Shown: in pieces, positions 1 through 7,274 of the stretch | How positions within the stretch are numbered: position 1 is the stretch's first letter | Layout of the letters: each line of letters opens with the position of its first letter | DNA from: Colwellia_A sp047621305 | Lineage (GTDB): Bacteria > Pseudomonadota > Gammaproteobacteria > Enterobacterales > Alteromonadaceae | Assembly: GCA_047621305.1 (NCBI GenBank) | Contig: JBLHNB010000019.1 | Location: 1-64,000 of the forward strand | Direction: 5' to 3' | DNA length: 64,000 nucleotides | The notes under the pieces: generated by a model | The model's input: only the letters and a program-made list of their open reading frames with translations | Databases searched by the model: none | What the model was told of the DNA's origin: nothing | Translations under genes and position numbers: made by a program

Positions 1-1
1 T

Positions 2-163
2 CAAGTAAAGCGCGATAAGAACAATGGTTTGAAACGTGTTGAGTTTAAGTTACATCGCAGTTTATTTAACCAATTAGAGCAATTAGCTCAAGAGCAAGAT
101 ATTAGTCGTAGTGAACTGATTGAAACTTTGCTGGTTAGATCACTAAAAACATTTGAAAATTAG
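2..163 (+). CDS. ybfE: C-terminal part of YbfE-like ribbon-helix-helix protein (partial)
   Basis: The window opens inside this gene, and 53 codons are visible before TAG at 161-163. The readable part (LKRVEFKLHRSLFNQL, then QDISRSELIETLLVRSL) has the strand-helix-helix pattern of MetJ/Arc/CopG-type small DNA-binding proteins. In many gammaproteobacteria the LexA-regulated gene ybfE lies directly before fldA and fur, and that order is seen here, which supports the name more than the short sequence does. Only 30 bases separate it from fldA, so the two may be co-transcribed. The start and any LexA box lie outside the window. Confidence 0.7.
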   Translation, partial: QVKRDKNNGLKRVEFKLHRSLFNQLEQLAQEQDISRSELIETLLVRSLKTFEN

Positions 164-193
164 TAGTGTAGATAAAGAAAAGGTTAGTATTTC

Positions 194-724
194 ATGGCAA
201 TTGTAGGTTTATTTTTTGGAAGTGATACCGGTAATACCGAAGCCATCAGCAAAATGATCCAAAAGAAATTAGGAAAAAAACTTGTTGATGTTAAAGATAT
301 AGCAAAAAGTACTAAAGAAGAAATTGCAGAGTTTGATCTGATCATTTTAGGCATTCCTACCTGGTACTATGGTGAAAATCAGTGTGATTGGGATGATTTC
401 CTGCCTGAATTAGAAGAAATAGATTTCACCGATAAATTGGTGGCAATATTTGGTTTAGGTGATCAAGAAGATTATTCTGAGTATTTTTGTGATGCGATGG
501 AGCCACTTCGCGATATCGTTGAGTCTAAAGGTGCTATTGTTGTTGGCAACTGGCCAACCGAAGGCTATGAATTTGAAGCATCAAAAGCATTAGTTGATGA
601 AAACACTTTTATTGGCTTATGTATTGATGAAGACAGACAACCAGAATTAACTAGCGCCCGTGTTGAAAAATGGGTCAATCAAATCTATGACGAATTATGT
701 TTAGCTGAACTAGCTGACTTATAA
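194..724 (+). CDS. fldA: Flavodoxin FldA (long-chain)
   Basis: This is a 176-residue long-chain flavodoxin, a soluble FMN-binding electron carrier that replaces ferredoxin when iron is scarce. The phosphate-binding loop GSDTGNTE (residues 9-16) follows the first strand. The two aromatic loops that sandwich the flavin ring are TWYYGENQ (about 56-63) and GLGDQEDYSEYF (about 87-98). The acidic composition and length match FldA of enteric bacteria and Vibrio. It lies between the ybfE-like gene and fur, the usual arrangement, which links its expression to iron status. A strong intrinsic terminator follows 20 bases after the stop, so fur probably has its own promoter. I saw no convincing Fur box directly upstream. 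Confidence 0.96.
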   Translation: MAIVGLFFGSDTGNTEAISKMIQKKLGKKLVDVKDIAKSTKEEIAEFDLIILGIPTWYYGENQCDWDDFLPELEEIDFTDKLVAIFGLGDQEDYSEYFCDAMEPLRDIVESKGAIVVGNWPTEGYEFEASKALVDENTFIGLCIDEDRQPELTSARVEKWVNQIYDELCLAELADL

Positions 725-745
725 TTTTATTTTGATTCATACAAT

Positions 746-772
746 AAAAACTCACTCCGGTGAGTTTTTTTA
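746..772 (+). terminator. Intrinsic terminator of fldA
   Basis: A 10-bp perfect stem (AAAAACTCAC at 746-755 pairing with 760-769) with a TCCG loop runs into a T tract. It lies just after the fldA stop and before the tandem repeat. Confidence 0.85.
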
Positions 773-850
773 TACCCCCTTTATAACTAAGGATATAAAA
801 GACCTATACCCCCTTTGTAACTAAGGATATAAAAGACCTATACCCCCTTT
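771..850. repeat. 34-bp tandem repeat, about 2.4 copies
   Basis: Units at 771-804 and 805-838 differ at one base (TTTATAAC versus TTTGTAAC). A third partial unit covers 839-850. Each starts TATACCCCCTTT and includes CTAAGGATATAAAAGACC. The array lies between the fldA terminator and the fur promoter region. No function is evident, and the copy number is probably variable. Confidence 0.85.
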
Positions 851-928
851 TTATGCCCTAATATGCATACAAAATTAAAAAAATGAAATCATTCACAACA
901 AATGCTTTTATCCCAGTCAAGAACCCCC

Positions 929-934
929 TATAAT
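929..934 (+). promoter_or_regulatory. Possible -10 box of fur
   Basis: A perfect TATAAT hexamer lies 34 bases before the fur start. The matching -35 region is poor, with no TTGACA at 16-18 bases upstream, so this is a candidate only. Confidence 0.35.
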
Positions 935-968
935 TTTGCCATAGATAATAATACCGAGAAATCATTAC

Positions 969-1412
969 ATGGCAGAACAAAATGCAGAACTAAAGAAAGC
1001 GGGATTAAAGATAACTCTGCCACGAATAAAAATATTAGCGATTTTGCAACAGCCTGAAAATGAACATGTTAGTGCCGAAGATGTATATAAAGTACTACTT
1101 GAACAACATGAAGAAATTGGCCTTGCTACTGTCTACCGTGTTTTAAACCAATTTGATGATGCTGGTATCGTGACGCGTCATCATTTTGAGGGTGGAAAAT
1201 CAGTATTTGAACTCGACCATAAAAAACACCACGATCATTTAGTTTGTTTAAAGTGTGGCAAAGTTGTTGAGTTTGAAGATGATGTTATCGAAGAGCGTCA
1301 AGTAAATATTGCTAAAGCAAATAATATAAAGTTAACGAATCACAGTTTATATCTTTATGGCGAATGCAACGATCAAGAAGCGTGCGAAAAATACCGTTTA
1401 GATAATTTATAA
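969..1412 (+). CDS. fur: Ferric uptake regulator Fur
   Basis: Fur is the iron-responsive dimeric repressor that, with Fe(II) bound, occupies Fur boxes and shuts off iron-acquisition genes. The protein is 147 residues, the normal length. The N-terminal winged helix includes KITLPRIKILAIL (14-26) and the recognition region ATVYRVLNQFDDAGIV (53-68). The metal-binding part shows HKKHHDH (84-90), the zinc pair CLKC (C93, C96) and a second pair in GECNDQEAC (C133, C139). Two targets are plausible in this window, bfd and the 142-residue gene at 34.6 kb. The fldA-fur adjacency is classical. Confidence 0.97.
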   Translation: MAEQNAELKKAGLKITLPRIKILAILQQPENEHVSAEDVYKVLLEQHEEIGLATVYRVLNQFDDAGIVTRHHFEGGKSVFELDHKKHHDHLVCLKCGKVVEFEDDVIEERQVNIAKANNIKLTNHSLYLYGECNDQEACEKYRLDNL

Positions 1413-1647
1413 CCTTTAATAAGACAAAGGTTTTCATAAAGCGTTTTTGTCGGGGCTACGCCTCGATTTAAATTCATCTTAATTCCTCTGAACTCATCAA
1501 TATCGTCGTAATATAACATTACGACATTGCCTGCATGGACGCAGGTACTTAGTTTTTGTCTGGAACAAAAAAACTGACCCTTCATCCTGAACATCGTCGC
1601 TCCTTGCCATCCATGGCATTGCGACATACCGTTCATCCTGAACATAA
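1413..1647. repeat. Intergenic hairpin-rich repeat sequence
   Basis: This stretch between fur and glnS holds several dyads: GTCGTAAT/ATTACGAC at about 1504-1522, CCTGC/GCAGG at about 1531-1545, AGTTTTTG/CAAAAAAACT near 1552-1576, and GTCGC/GCGAC around the palindrome TGCCATCCATGGCA near 1606-1619. TTCATCCTGAAC occurs twice, near 1580 and 1632. The piece GTACTTAG-TTTTT-TCTG-AAC-AAAAA reappears near 18.96 kb inside another repeat. An open frame on the minus strand here (1373-1687) looks like a by-product of the repeats and not a gene. Confidence 0.55.
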
Positions 1648-1676
1648 AAAGCCGACAGTTATCTTGTCGGCTTTCT
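1644..1676 (-). terminator. Terminator of glnS (probably bidirectional)
   Basis: A 10-bp perfect stem, AAAGCCGACA (1648-1657) with TGTCGGCTTT (1665-1674), lies 32 bases beyond the glnS stop. On the minus strand it is followed by TTTTTATG, a good intrinsic terminator. It could also stop transcripts coming from fur. Confidence 0.8.
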
Positions 1677-1705
1677 GTTTTATACAAGTCTAAACGTATT
1701 CAAAG

Positions 1706-3376
1706 CTATTGCGATATTTTCGCCCAAGTATCACGTAAACCTACCGTACGGTTAAAGATAAGCTTATCTGGATGCTTGTCTTTATTATCAAGACAAAAGT
1801 ATCCTTGGCGTTCAAATTGATACGCTTTTTCTGGTACCGCCGTAGCTAATGATGGTTCAACTTTAGCTGCACTGATGGTAATAAGTGACTCGGGATTCAT
1901 TACTGCATGAAAGTCTTCTTCTGCAGCAGGGTTAGGTACAGTAAACAATCTATCGTATAAACGAACTTCCGCTGTTAATGCTTGTGCTACTGAAACCCAA
2001 TGGATAACACCCTTAGGTTTTGTACCATCGGTAGGGTTCTTTCCTAGGGTTTCTGGATCATAGTTACAATAAACGGTAGTGACATTTCCGTCTGCATCTT
2101 TATCACAACGCGTTGCAGTAACAACATAGGCACCACGTAAACGTACTGCCTTATCAAGTACTAAGCGCTTATACTTCTTATTAGCTTCTTCACGAAAATC
2201 TTCAGCTTCGATATAAAGTTCACCGCTAAAAGGTACAATACGCGTCCCTTGTGATTCATCACTTGGATGATTATTTATCGTGAGTTCTTCTACGTTTGCT
2301 GCTGAATAATTTTCTATCACTAACTTTATAGGGTCAAGAACAGCCATCGCTCGTGGTGCATTATCATTTAAATCTTCACGTATACACGCTTCTAGCACGC
2401 CCATCTCAACGGTATTGTCCATTTTAGTAATACCAATACGCTTAGAAAATTCACGTAAAGAATCCGGAGTATAACCACGGCGACGAAATGCAGAAATGGT
2501 TGGCATGCGAGGATCGTCCCAACCATTAACTAACTTTTCTTCAACAAGGGTATATAATTTACGCTTACTCATCACTGTATATTCAAGGTTCAACCGTGAA
2601 AATTCGTATTGATGAGGAACTGCTTCAATAGAAACATTCTCAATCACCCAGTCATATAAACGACGATTATCTTGGAATTCTAATGTACAAAGAGAATGTG
2701 TTATTCCCTCGATTGCATCAGATAAACAATGCGTAAAATCGTACATCGGGTAAATACACCATGTATTACCGGTTTGATGATGATGAACAAATCTTATGCG
2801 ATAAATAATAGGGTCGCGCATACACATAAAACTTGATGACATATCAATTTTAGCGCGTAGTGAACACTCACCTTCTTGATACTCACCATTTTTCATTTTA
2901 GCAAAAAGTGCTAAATTTTCCGCAACAGATGTATCACGATAAGGGCTATTTTTACCTGGTTGCTTTAATGTACCGCGATATTCACGCGTTTGCTCGCCAT
3001 TTAAAAAGCAAACGTAAGCCAAGCCTTTTTCAATGAGTTCTACAGCATAACCATGTAATTTTTCGAAATAATTAGACGAATAACGAACATCCCCTGACCA
3101 CTCAAAACCAAGCCACTTGACGTCTTCCTTAATTGAATTGACATAATCAATATCTTCTTTTTCAGGGTTAGTGTCGTCAAAACGCAAATTACACAAACCT
3201 TTATAATCTTGTGCAATACCAAAGTTCAAACAAATAGACTTGGCATGACCAATATGTAAGTAACCATTTGGCTCAGGGGGGAATCGTGTTTGCACCTGAT
3301 TGTGTTTACCACTTTCAAGATCGTTATCAATAATTTGGCGAATAAAATTTGTTGGACGGTTTTCAGCTTCCGACAT
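1706..3376 (-). CDS. glnS: Glutaminyl-tRNA synthetase
   Basis: This class I aminoacyl-tRNA synthetase charges tRNA-Gln in the cytoplasm. The HIGH signature is PPEPNGYLHIGH (residues 33-44) and the KMSKS-like loop is VMSKRK near residue 268. The C-terminal anticodon-binding beta-barrels fill the remainder up to 556 residues, close to the E. coli length. I chose ATG at 3376, not the longer frame from 3406: the protein then begins MSEAENRPTNFIRQIID, as in E. coli, and an AGGGG ribosome-binding site lies about 8 bases upstream. It is monocistronic, with a terminator just downstream. Confidence 0.97.
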   Translation of the reverse strand: MSEAENRPTNFIRQIIDNDLESGKHNQVQTRFPPEPNGYLHIGHAKSICLNFGIAQDYKGLCNLRFDDTNPEKEDIDYVNSIKEDVKWLGFEWSGDVRYSSNYFEKLHGYAVELIEKGLAYVCFLNGEQTREYRGTLKQPGKNSPYRDTSVAENLALFAKMKNGEYQEGECSLRAKIDMSSSFMCMRDPIIYRIRFVHHHQTGNTWCIYPMYDFTHCLSDAIEGITHSLCTLEFQDNRRLYDWVIENVSIEAVPHQYEFSRLNLEYTVMSKRKLYTLVEEKLVNGWDDPRMPTISAFRRRGYTPDSLREFSKRIGITKMDNTVEMGVLEACIREDLNDNAPRAMAVLDPIKLVIENYSAANVEELTINNHPSDESQGTRIVPFSGELYIEAEDFREEANKKYKRLVLDKAVRLRGAYVVTATRCDKDADGNVTTVYCNYDPETLGKNPTDGTKPKGVIHWVSVAQALTAEVRLYDRLFTVPNPAAEEDFHAVMNPESLITISAAKVEPSLATAVPEKAYQFERQGYFCLDNKDKHPDKLIFNRTVGLRDTWAKISQ

Positions 3377-3743
3377 CCAAGGAACCCCTAAAATAATAAA
3401 ATACAATTAATAATATTATAACAAGTGTTAAAGCGTGATGTCATACATTAAAAACAGAGTTTTATAAAAAAATTAATTGTAAATTCATTAACTTCTTCAC
3501 TCTTGTATACCGCCAGGTAAAGAGACTCTAATTTTATGAAGGTATCTCCCCCTATTGACCGTTAGGTTAGTGAGGAGTAATTACACTAGTTAATGGTATA
3601 CGTGACTTTGATAAAGCCAAATTAAATTATTTTAAATTGTGATACAATGACGATTAGTTAACTAATTATCACCATTACATCTGCATAACGTTGCCATCGG
3701 TGATTATTACTTCCTTTGCAAACCACTCAAATAGAAGCCTGAG
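3377..3743. other. Intergenic region between glnS and a small ORF
   Basis: This gap of about 370 bases between divergent genes must hold the glnS promoter and that of the small ORF at 3744. I see no clear repeat, RNA gene or operator in it. Confidence 0.5.
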
Positions 3744-3908
3744 ATGAAAATTAAATTAATTAAAGAATTAACCATTAATGACGAATGTATTCCAACAGAT
3801 GAAATCTTTGAAGCACAAAAAATAAAACCGAGATCATCCACAATAGAATTAACAACTCAGCAAGGCAATGTTGTACGTATATTCCATTATGAATATACCG
3901 AAGTTTAA
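3744..3908 (+). CDS. Hypothetical 54-residue protein
   Basis: ATG at 3744 opens a 54-codon frame ending TAA at 3906-3908. The product starts MKIKLIKELTINDECI and ends GNVVRIFHYEYTEV. It is lysine-rich at the N terminus, has one cysteine and alternating hydrophobic residues suggestive of small beta structure, and lacks a signal or membrane segment. The upstream GAG is only a weak ribosome-binding site. Support for coding comes from the intact frame, its protein-like composition and the strong inverted repeat placed immediately behind it. I do not recognise the family. Confidence 0.5.
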   Translation: MKIKLIKELTINDECIPTDEIFEAQKIKPRSSTIELTTQQGNVVRIFHYEYTEV

Positions 3909-3916
3909 CTTGCCAC

Positions 3917-3963
3917 CCCTATAAATCAAATTCATTTAAACATGATGAATTTGATTTATAGGG
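3917..3963. repeat. Perfect 19-bp inverted repeat
   Basis: CCCTATAAATCAAATTCAT (3917-3935) is exactly complementary to 3945-3963, with a 9-base loop. It starts 9 bases after the small ORF's stop. It lacks a T tract, so it is either a factor-independent end of unusual type, an mRNA-stabilising hairpin or a binding site. Confidence 0.75.
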
Positions 3964-4022
3964 ATGAAGAAACAAAACGATGTTTTGTATCTGCGTTTAC
4001 TCATTATGGTAAATTCTCCAAT

Positions 4023-4050
4023 AAAAAAGGCTTTCTCAAAGCCTTTTTTT
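4023..4050. terminator. Intrinsic terminator
   Basis: AAAAAAGGCTTT (4023-4034) pairs with AAAGCCTTTTTT (4038-4049) around a 3-base loop and is followed by a T run. It is symmetric and can act on either strand. It serves the small ORF upstream and isolates the hybrid kinase gene. Confidence 0.8.
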
Positions 4051-4235
4051 ATATGTAGAAAAACGGTAATATTGGCCGTAAACAGCTTATTAGAGCACAT
4101 CTTAAAAATTTATGACGGTGGTTCATTCATTCATAAAAGATTAAATTGATGTATACTAAAATGATTAAAGGAGAAAATTGTAAGCCTCATGACTAGGCAA
4201 CATAATATACGTCACTTTAATTTTGGAACACATCA

Positions 4236-7235
4236 TTGCAACATTCTAATAAAAAGACACTTTTGTTTTTTACCCTCATTTTAACCTTATTTCCTTATTC
4301 TGCTATAATCAGTTCATTTAAAATATCATCATCTTGGTTGTTAACGTTTCCCGCTATTATTTTGCAAATTTTAAGTGTGTTTTTTGTTGTTGATAGCTAC
4401 TTAGCAACTAAATCACGTTCATTAAAGTTTTTCTGGCAATTTTTATTACTTGCTATCATCATTGATCTTATTTCTGGTATTATCTTTGCGGGTGAATACC
4501 TCAATACCTCCCCCATACTTCAAGATTTCTTTTCATTATTCAGCTATTTTTTCATTTTACTCGCTATAGAGACCAATCCACATTTAAGCGAAACGCCACT
4601 TAATAAGTATATTACAGGCAGAGTGCCAGCAATATTTTTTACCGTCACTTGCTTTTGTTATTTTGTACTACTTCCAGAAGAATTTTCAAACACTTTAGAT
4701 CATAAATTGCTGCCTTCCACATTATTTCATATCACGATTACAGCGCTTATTTTTATAAGGCTGATGGTCGGTGTTCTTTCTTGCCGTGAAAAATTTTGGT
4801 TCGCTATTTATGGGCCACTATTCATTGCCTCATTGGTATTATTAATTGATAATATTAATTATTATTATCTTATTCAAGAGCAAGCCATCTATACGAATAA
4901 CTATATAAAAAGCTTAGTACAGTTCATCCCCTATTGTGCGCTTATTTTTTCTGCAAGTGCATCATTAAAGAATCAAAAACCGACCAAACCTATTGCACAA
5001 GATACCTATCCAGAGCTCTATATTTTATTATTGGTCAGTGTTATTTTTAGCATTCATATTATTGGTTTAGAAATAGGATCTTTCTATATAGTGAACTCTT
5101 ACTGGCAATCTTTTGTTATCGCTATTTGGGGCGCTATTGCTTTTATTTTGGTCATTATTATTGCTTATAATAAAAGAAAACACACCTTAGCTTTTAAAGA
5201 AAAAACCTTTACCCAGCAAAACGAAAACAACGAGTTATCACAAATAAATAACAAACTGATCAGTTCAATCCTTAATAGTGAAGATAAAGCGATTGTACGT
5301 GCTTCTAATAATGCCATTTTAACCACGTCAATTGACGGAAAGGTATTATCGTCAAACCCTGCGGCAGTACAAATGTTCCAAAGTTTAGAACATGAATTGA
5401 AAGACAAAAATGTCAGTACCTTATTTTCGACTGAAGATACTATGCATTACTTTTTTGGCTTTAAAAGTAATGTTTATGCACTGCAACGTAAAGATATTGG
5501 TATTTCAGTCGAATGTGTCGCCCGTCGAACTGATGGTACTGAATTTCCTGTACAAGCTGAATTACAATGGGCAGACCGCGAAGAAAAACCACTGATTGTC
5601 ATTACATTTATTAATTTAACCGCACGTAAATTAGCTGAAAAACAAACCTTAGATTTAAAAGATAAGTTTATCGCTAATATTTCTCATGAGTTTAGAACAC
5701 CGTTAACAATTATTAATGGCATTTTAGACCAATACCTACTCAAAGCTCAAAGTAAAGAAGAGGGAGTAGAACTCACTACCGCTAAGCGCAATGGTTTACG
5801 GTTAGTTCGCATGGTTGAACAGCTATTAGAACTTTCACGTCTTACTGATAACCCCAAACTTTCACTGTCTACTTATCGATTAAGCCAGCTAATGGCGATG
5901 CCAATTGATTCATTTTCACGCTTAGCCAAGCAAAATGATCTAACCTTTGACACAGATATTCCTGATGATCTTTGGTTAGAATGTGATGCCCAGGGTTTTG
6001 AAAAAATCATTTTCAACTTGCTCGCTAACGCGATTAAATATACCCCTGCTGGTGGCAGTATAAAAGTCAGTGCTTATGCTGTTCATGATAATATGACTTT
6101 AGATATTATCGATACCGGCATTGGTATTAATCAAGCATCACAAATTAAAATATTTGAACGTTTTCAAAGGGCTGACGATGAAAAAAATCATGCGGTATTT
6201 GGTGTTGGTATTGGTTTATCGTTAGTGAATGAATTGGTAAAAGCGCATAATTGGCGAATTAATTTAATGAGTGAATATAATAAAGGCAGTAAATTTTCTT
6301 TATCTATTCCTCTAGCCGATGCGGTGGCAATAGAGACTCAAGTCCCCATGAGTGTATCTGAAAGTGAAGTGTCTTCGCTATTATTAGAACAAAACAATAA
6401 TAAAACTAAAGCTAAAAATCATCTACAAAATGTCGTCTTAGTTATTGAGGATAATCTCGACATGCAAAACCACATTAAACGCGTGGTTGAACAACAGCAT
6501 CATTGTTTGTTAGCAACCAGTGGCGAACAGGGTCTACTCCTTGCTGAAGAATATATTCCTGATCTTATCGTGTGCGATATTATGCTAACGGGCATAGACG
6601 GCTTTGAAGTACTTAAGCAATTAAAAGAAAATGAACTCACCTCACATATTCCCATTATTTTATTGACAGCTCGTTCAGACTTAGACAGTCGTCTGCACGG
6701 ACTCAATTTACAGGCTGATGAATATCTCAGCAAACCTTTCAATCAACAAGAATTACTCATTCGAATTGAAAATTTGATTGAAAATCGTAAACAGCTACAA
6801 CAAAACTATTTACATAAATTTCGTGACCATCAACAAGCACAACGAAAAGACAGTAGTGTAAAAAAAGTGTCGCAGTTAACCCCTAGCGAAAGTGCAATTT
6901 TGTCGGTTGATGAGAAGTTTATAGAAAAACTCGAAACTATTGTAGCGAAAATGTACTTGGAAACAGACTTAGGTATTCAAGAGTTAGCCAGTAATATGGC
7001 AATGAGTGAACGCCAGCTACAACGAAAAATGAAAGTTACATTGGGTACAACACCTAATAATTTCATTAAAGAATTTCGCCTAGCGAAAGCCCAAATTCTT
7101 CTTCAAAACGGCTCTAAGATTGGCCGAATTGCTTTAGATGTCGGTTTTTCGTCACAAACCTATTTTGGGCGCTGCTTTAAGGAGTCTTTTCATTGCACGC
7201 CAAAACAATATCAACAACAATTCATTAAAAACTAA
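4236..7235 (+). CDS. Membrane hybrid histidine kinase with receiver and AraC-type output domain
   Basis: This 999-residue one-piece phosphorelay begins with about eight hydrophobic segments (residues 1-310), a 7TM-like membrane sensor. A coiled linker and a PAS domain (about 350-465) follow. The kinase core has the H box ISHEFRTP (His about 484), N box NLLANAIKYTP, DTGIGI, FERFQ and GVGIGLSL. The receiver starts VVLVIEDN, with acceptor Asp in VCDIML near 780 and lysine in SKPF. The C terminus (about 890-999) is an AraC HTH with RIALDVGFSSQTYFGRCFKE. Start is TTG with GGAA 7 bases upstream. The layout resembles Bacteroides hybrid two-component systems without the propeller sensor. A propeller protein is encoded tail-to-tail next door. 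Confidence 0.93.
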   Translation: MQHSNKKTLLFFTLILTLFPYSAIISSFKISSSWLLTFPAIILQILSVFFVVDSYLATKSRSLKFFWQFLLLAIIIDLISGIIFAGEYLNTSPILQDFFSLFSYFFILLAIETNPHLSETPLNKYITGRVPAIFFTVTCFCYFVLLPEEFSNTLDHKLLPSTLFHITITALIFIRLMVGVLSCREKFWFAIYGPLFIASLVLLIDNINYYYLIQEQAIYTNNYIKSLVQFIPYCALIFSASASLKNQKPTKPIAQDTYPELYILLLVSVIFSIHIIGLEIGSFYIVNSYWQSFVIAIWGAIAFILVIIIAYNKRKHTLAFKEKTFTQQNENNELSQINNKLISSILNSEDKAIVRASNNAILTTSIDGKVLSSNPAAVQMFQSLEHELKDKNVSTLFSTEDTMHYFFGFKSNVYALQRKDIGISVECVARRTDGTEFPVQAELQWADREEKPLIVITFINLTARKLAEKQTLDLKDKFIANISHEFRTPLTIINGILDQYLLKAQSKEEGVELTTAKRNGLRLVRMVEQLLELSRLTDNPKLSLSTYRLSQLMAMPIDSFSRLAKQNDLTFDTDIPDDLWLECDAQGFEKIIFNLLANAIKYTPAGGSIKVSAYAVHDNMTLDIIDTGIGINQASQIKIFERFQRADDEKNHAVFGVGIGLSLVNELVKAHNWRINLMSEYNKGSKFSLSIPLADAVAIETQVPMSVSESEVSSLLLEQNNNKTKAKNHLQNVVLVIEDNLDMQNHIKRVVEQQHHCLLATSGEQGLLLAEEYIPDLIVCDIMLTGIDGFEVLKQLKENELTSHIPIILLTARSDLDSRLHGLNLQADEYLSKPFNQQELLIRIENLIENRKQLQQNYLHKFRDHQQAQRKDSSVKKVSQLTPSESAILSVDEKFIEKLETIVAKMYLETDLGIQELASNMAMSERQLQRKMKVTLGTTPNNFIKEFRLAKAQILLQNGSKIGRIALDVGFSSQTYFGRCFKESFHCTPKQYQQQFIKN

Positions 7236-7255
7236 CCTTTAATAATTAACGTTTT

Positions 7256-7274
7256 AAGGTTAACGCTTAACCTT
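7256..7274. terminator. Possible bidirectional hairpin between convergent genes
   Basis: AAGGTTAA (7256-7263) pairs with TTAACCTT (7267-7274) in the 31-base gap between the kinase and propeller genes and overlaps the latter's stop codon. An alternative pairing with AACCTTTAA upstream is possible. Only short T runs follow. Confidence 0.35.

Noticed and set aside
1373..1687. Minus-strand open frame of 104 codons between fur and glnS
   Set aside because: It overlaps the fur 3' end, the glnS terminator and several dyads, and its product is cysteine/methionine-rich low-complexity sequence. It is a by-product of the intergenic repeats.
3964..4149. Plus-strand open frame of 61 codons starting MKKQNDVLYL
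   Set aside because: It starts at the end of the 19-bp inverted repeat and runs through a strong intrinsic terminator at 4023-4050. No ribosome-binding site was seen.
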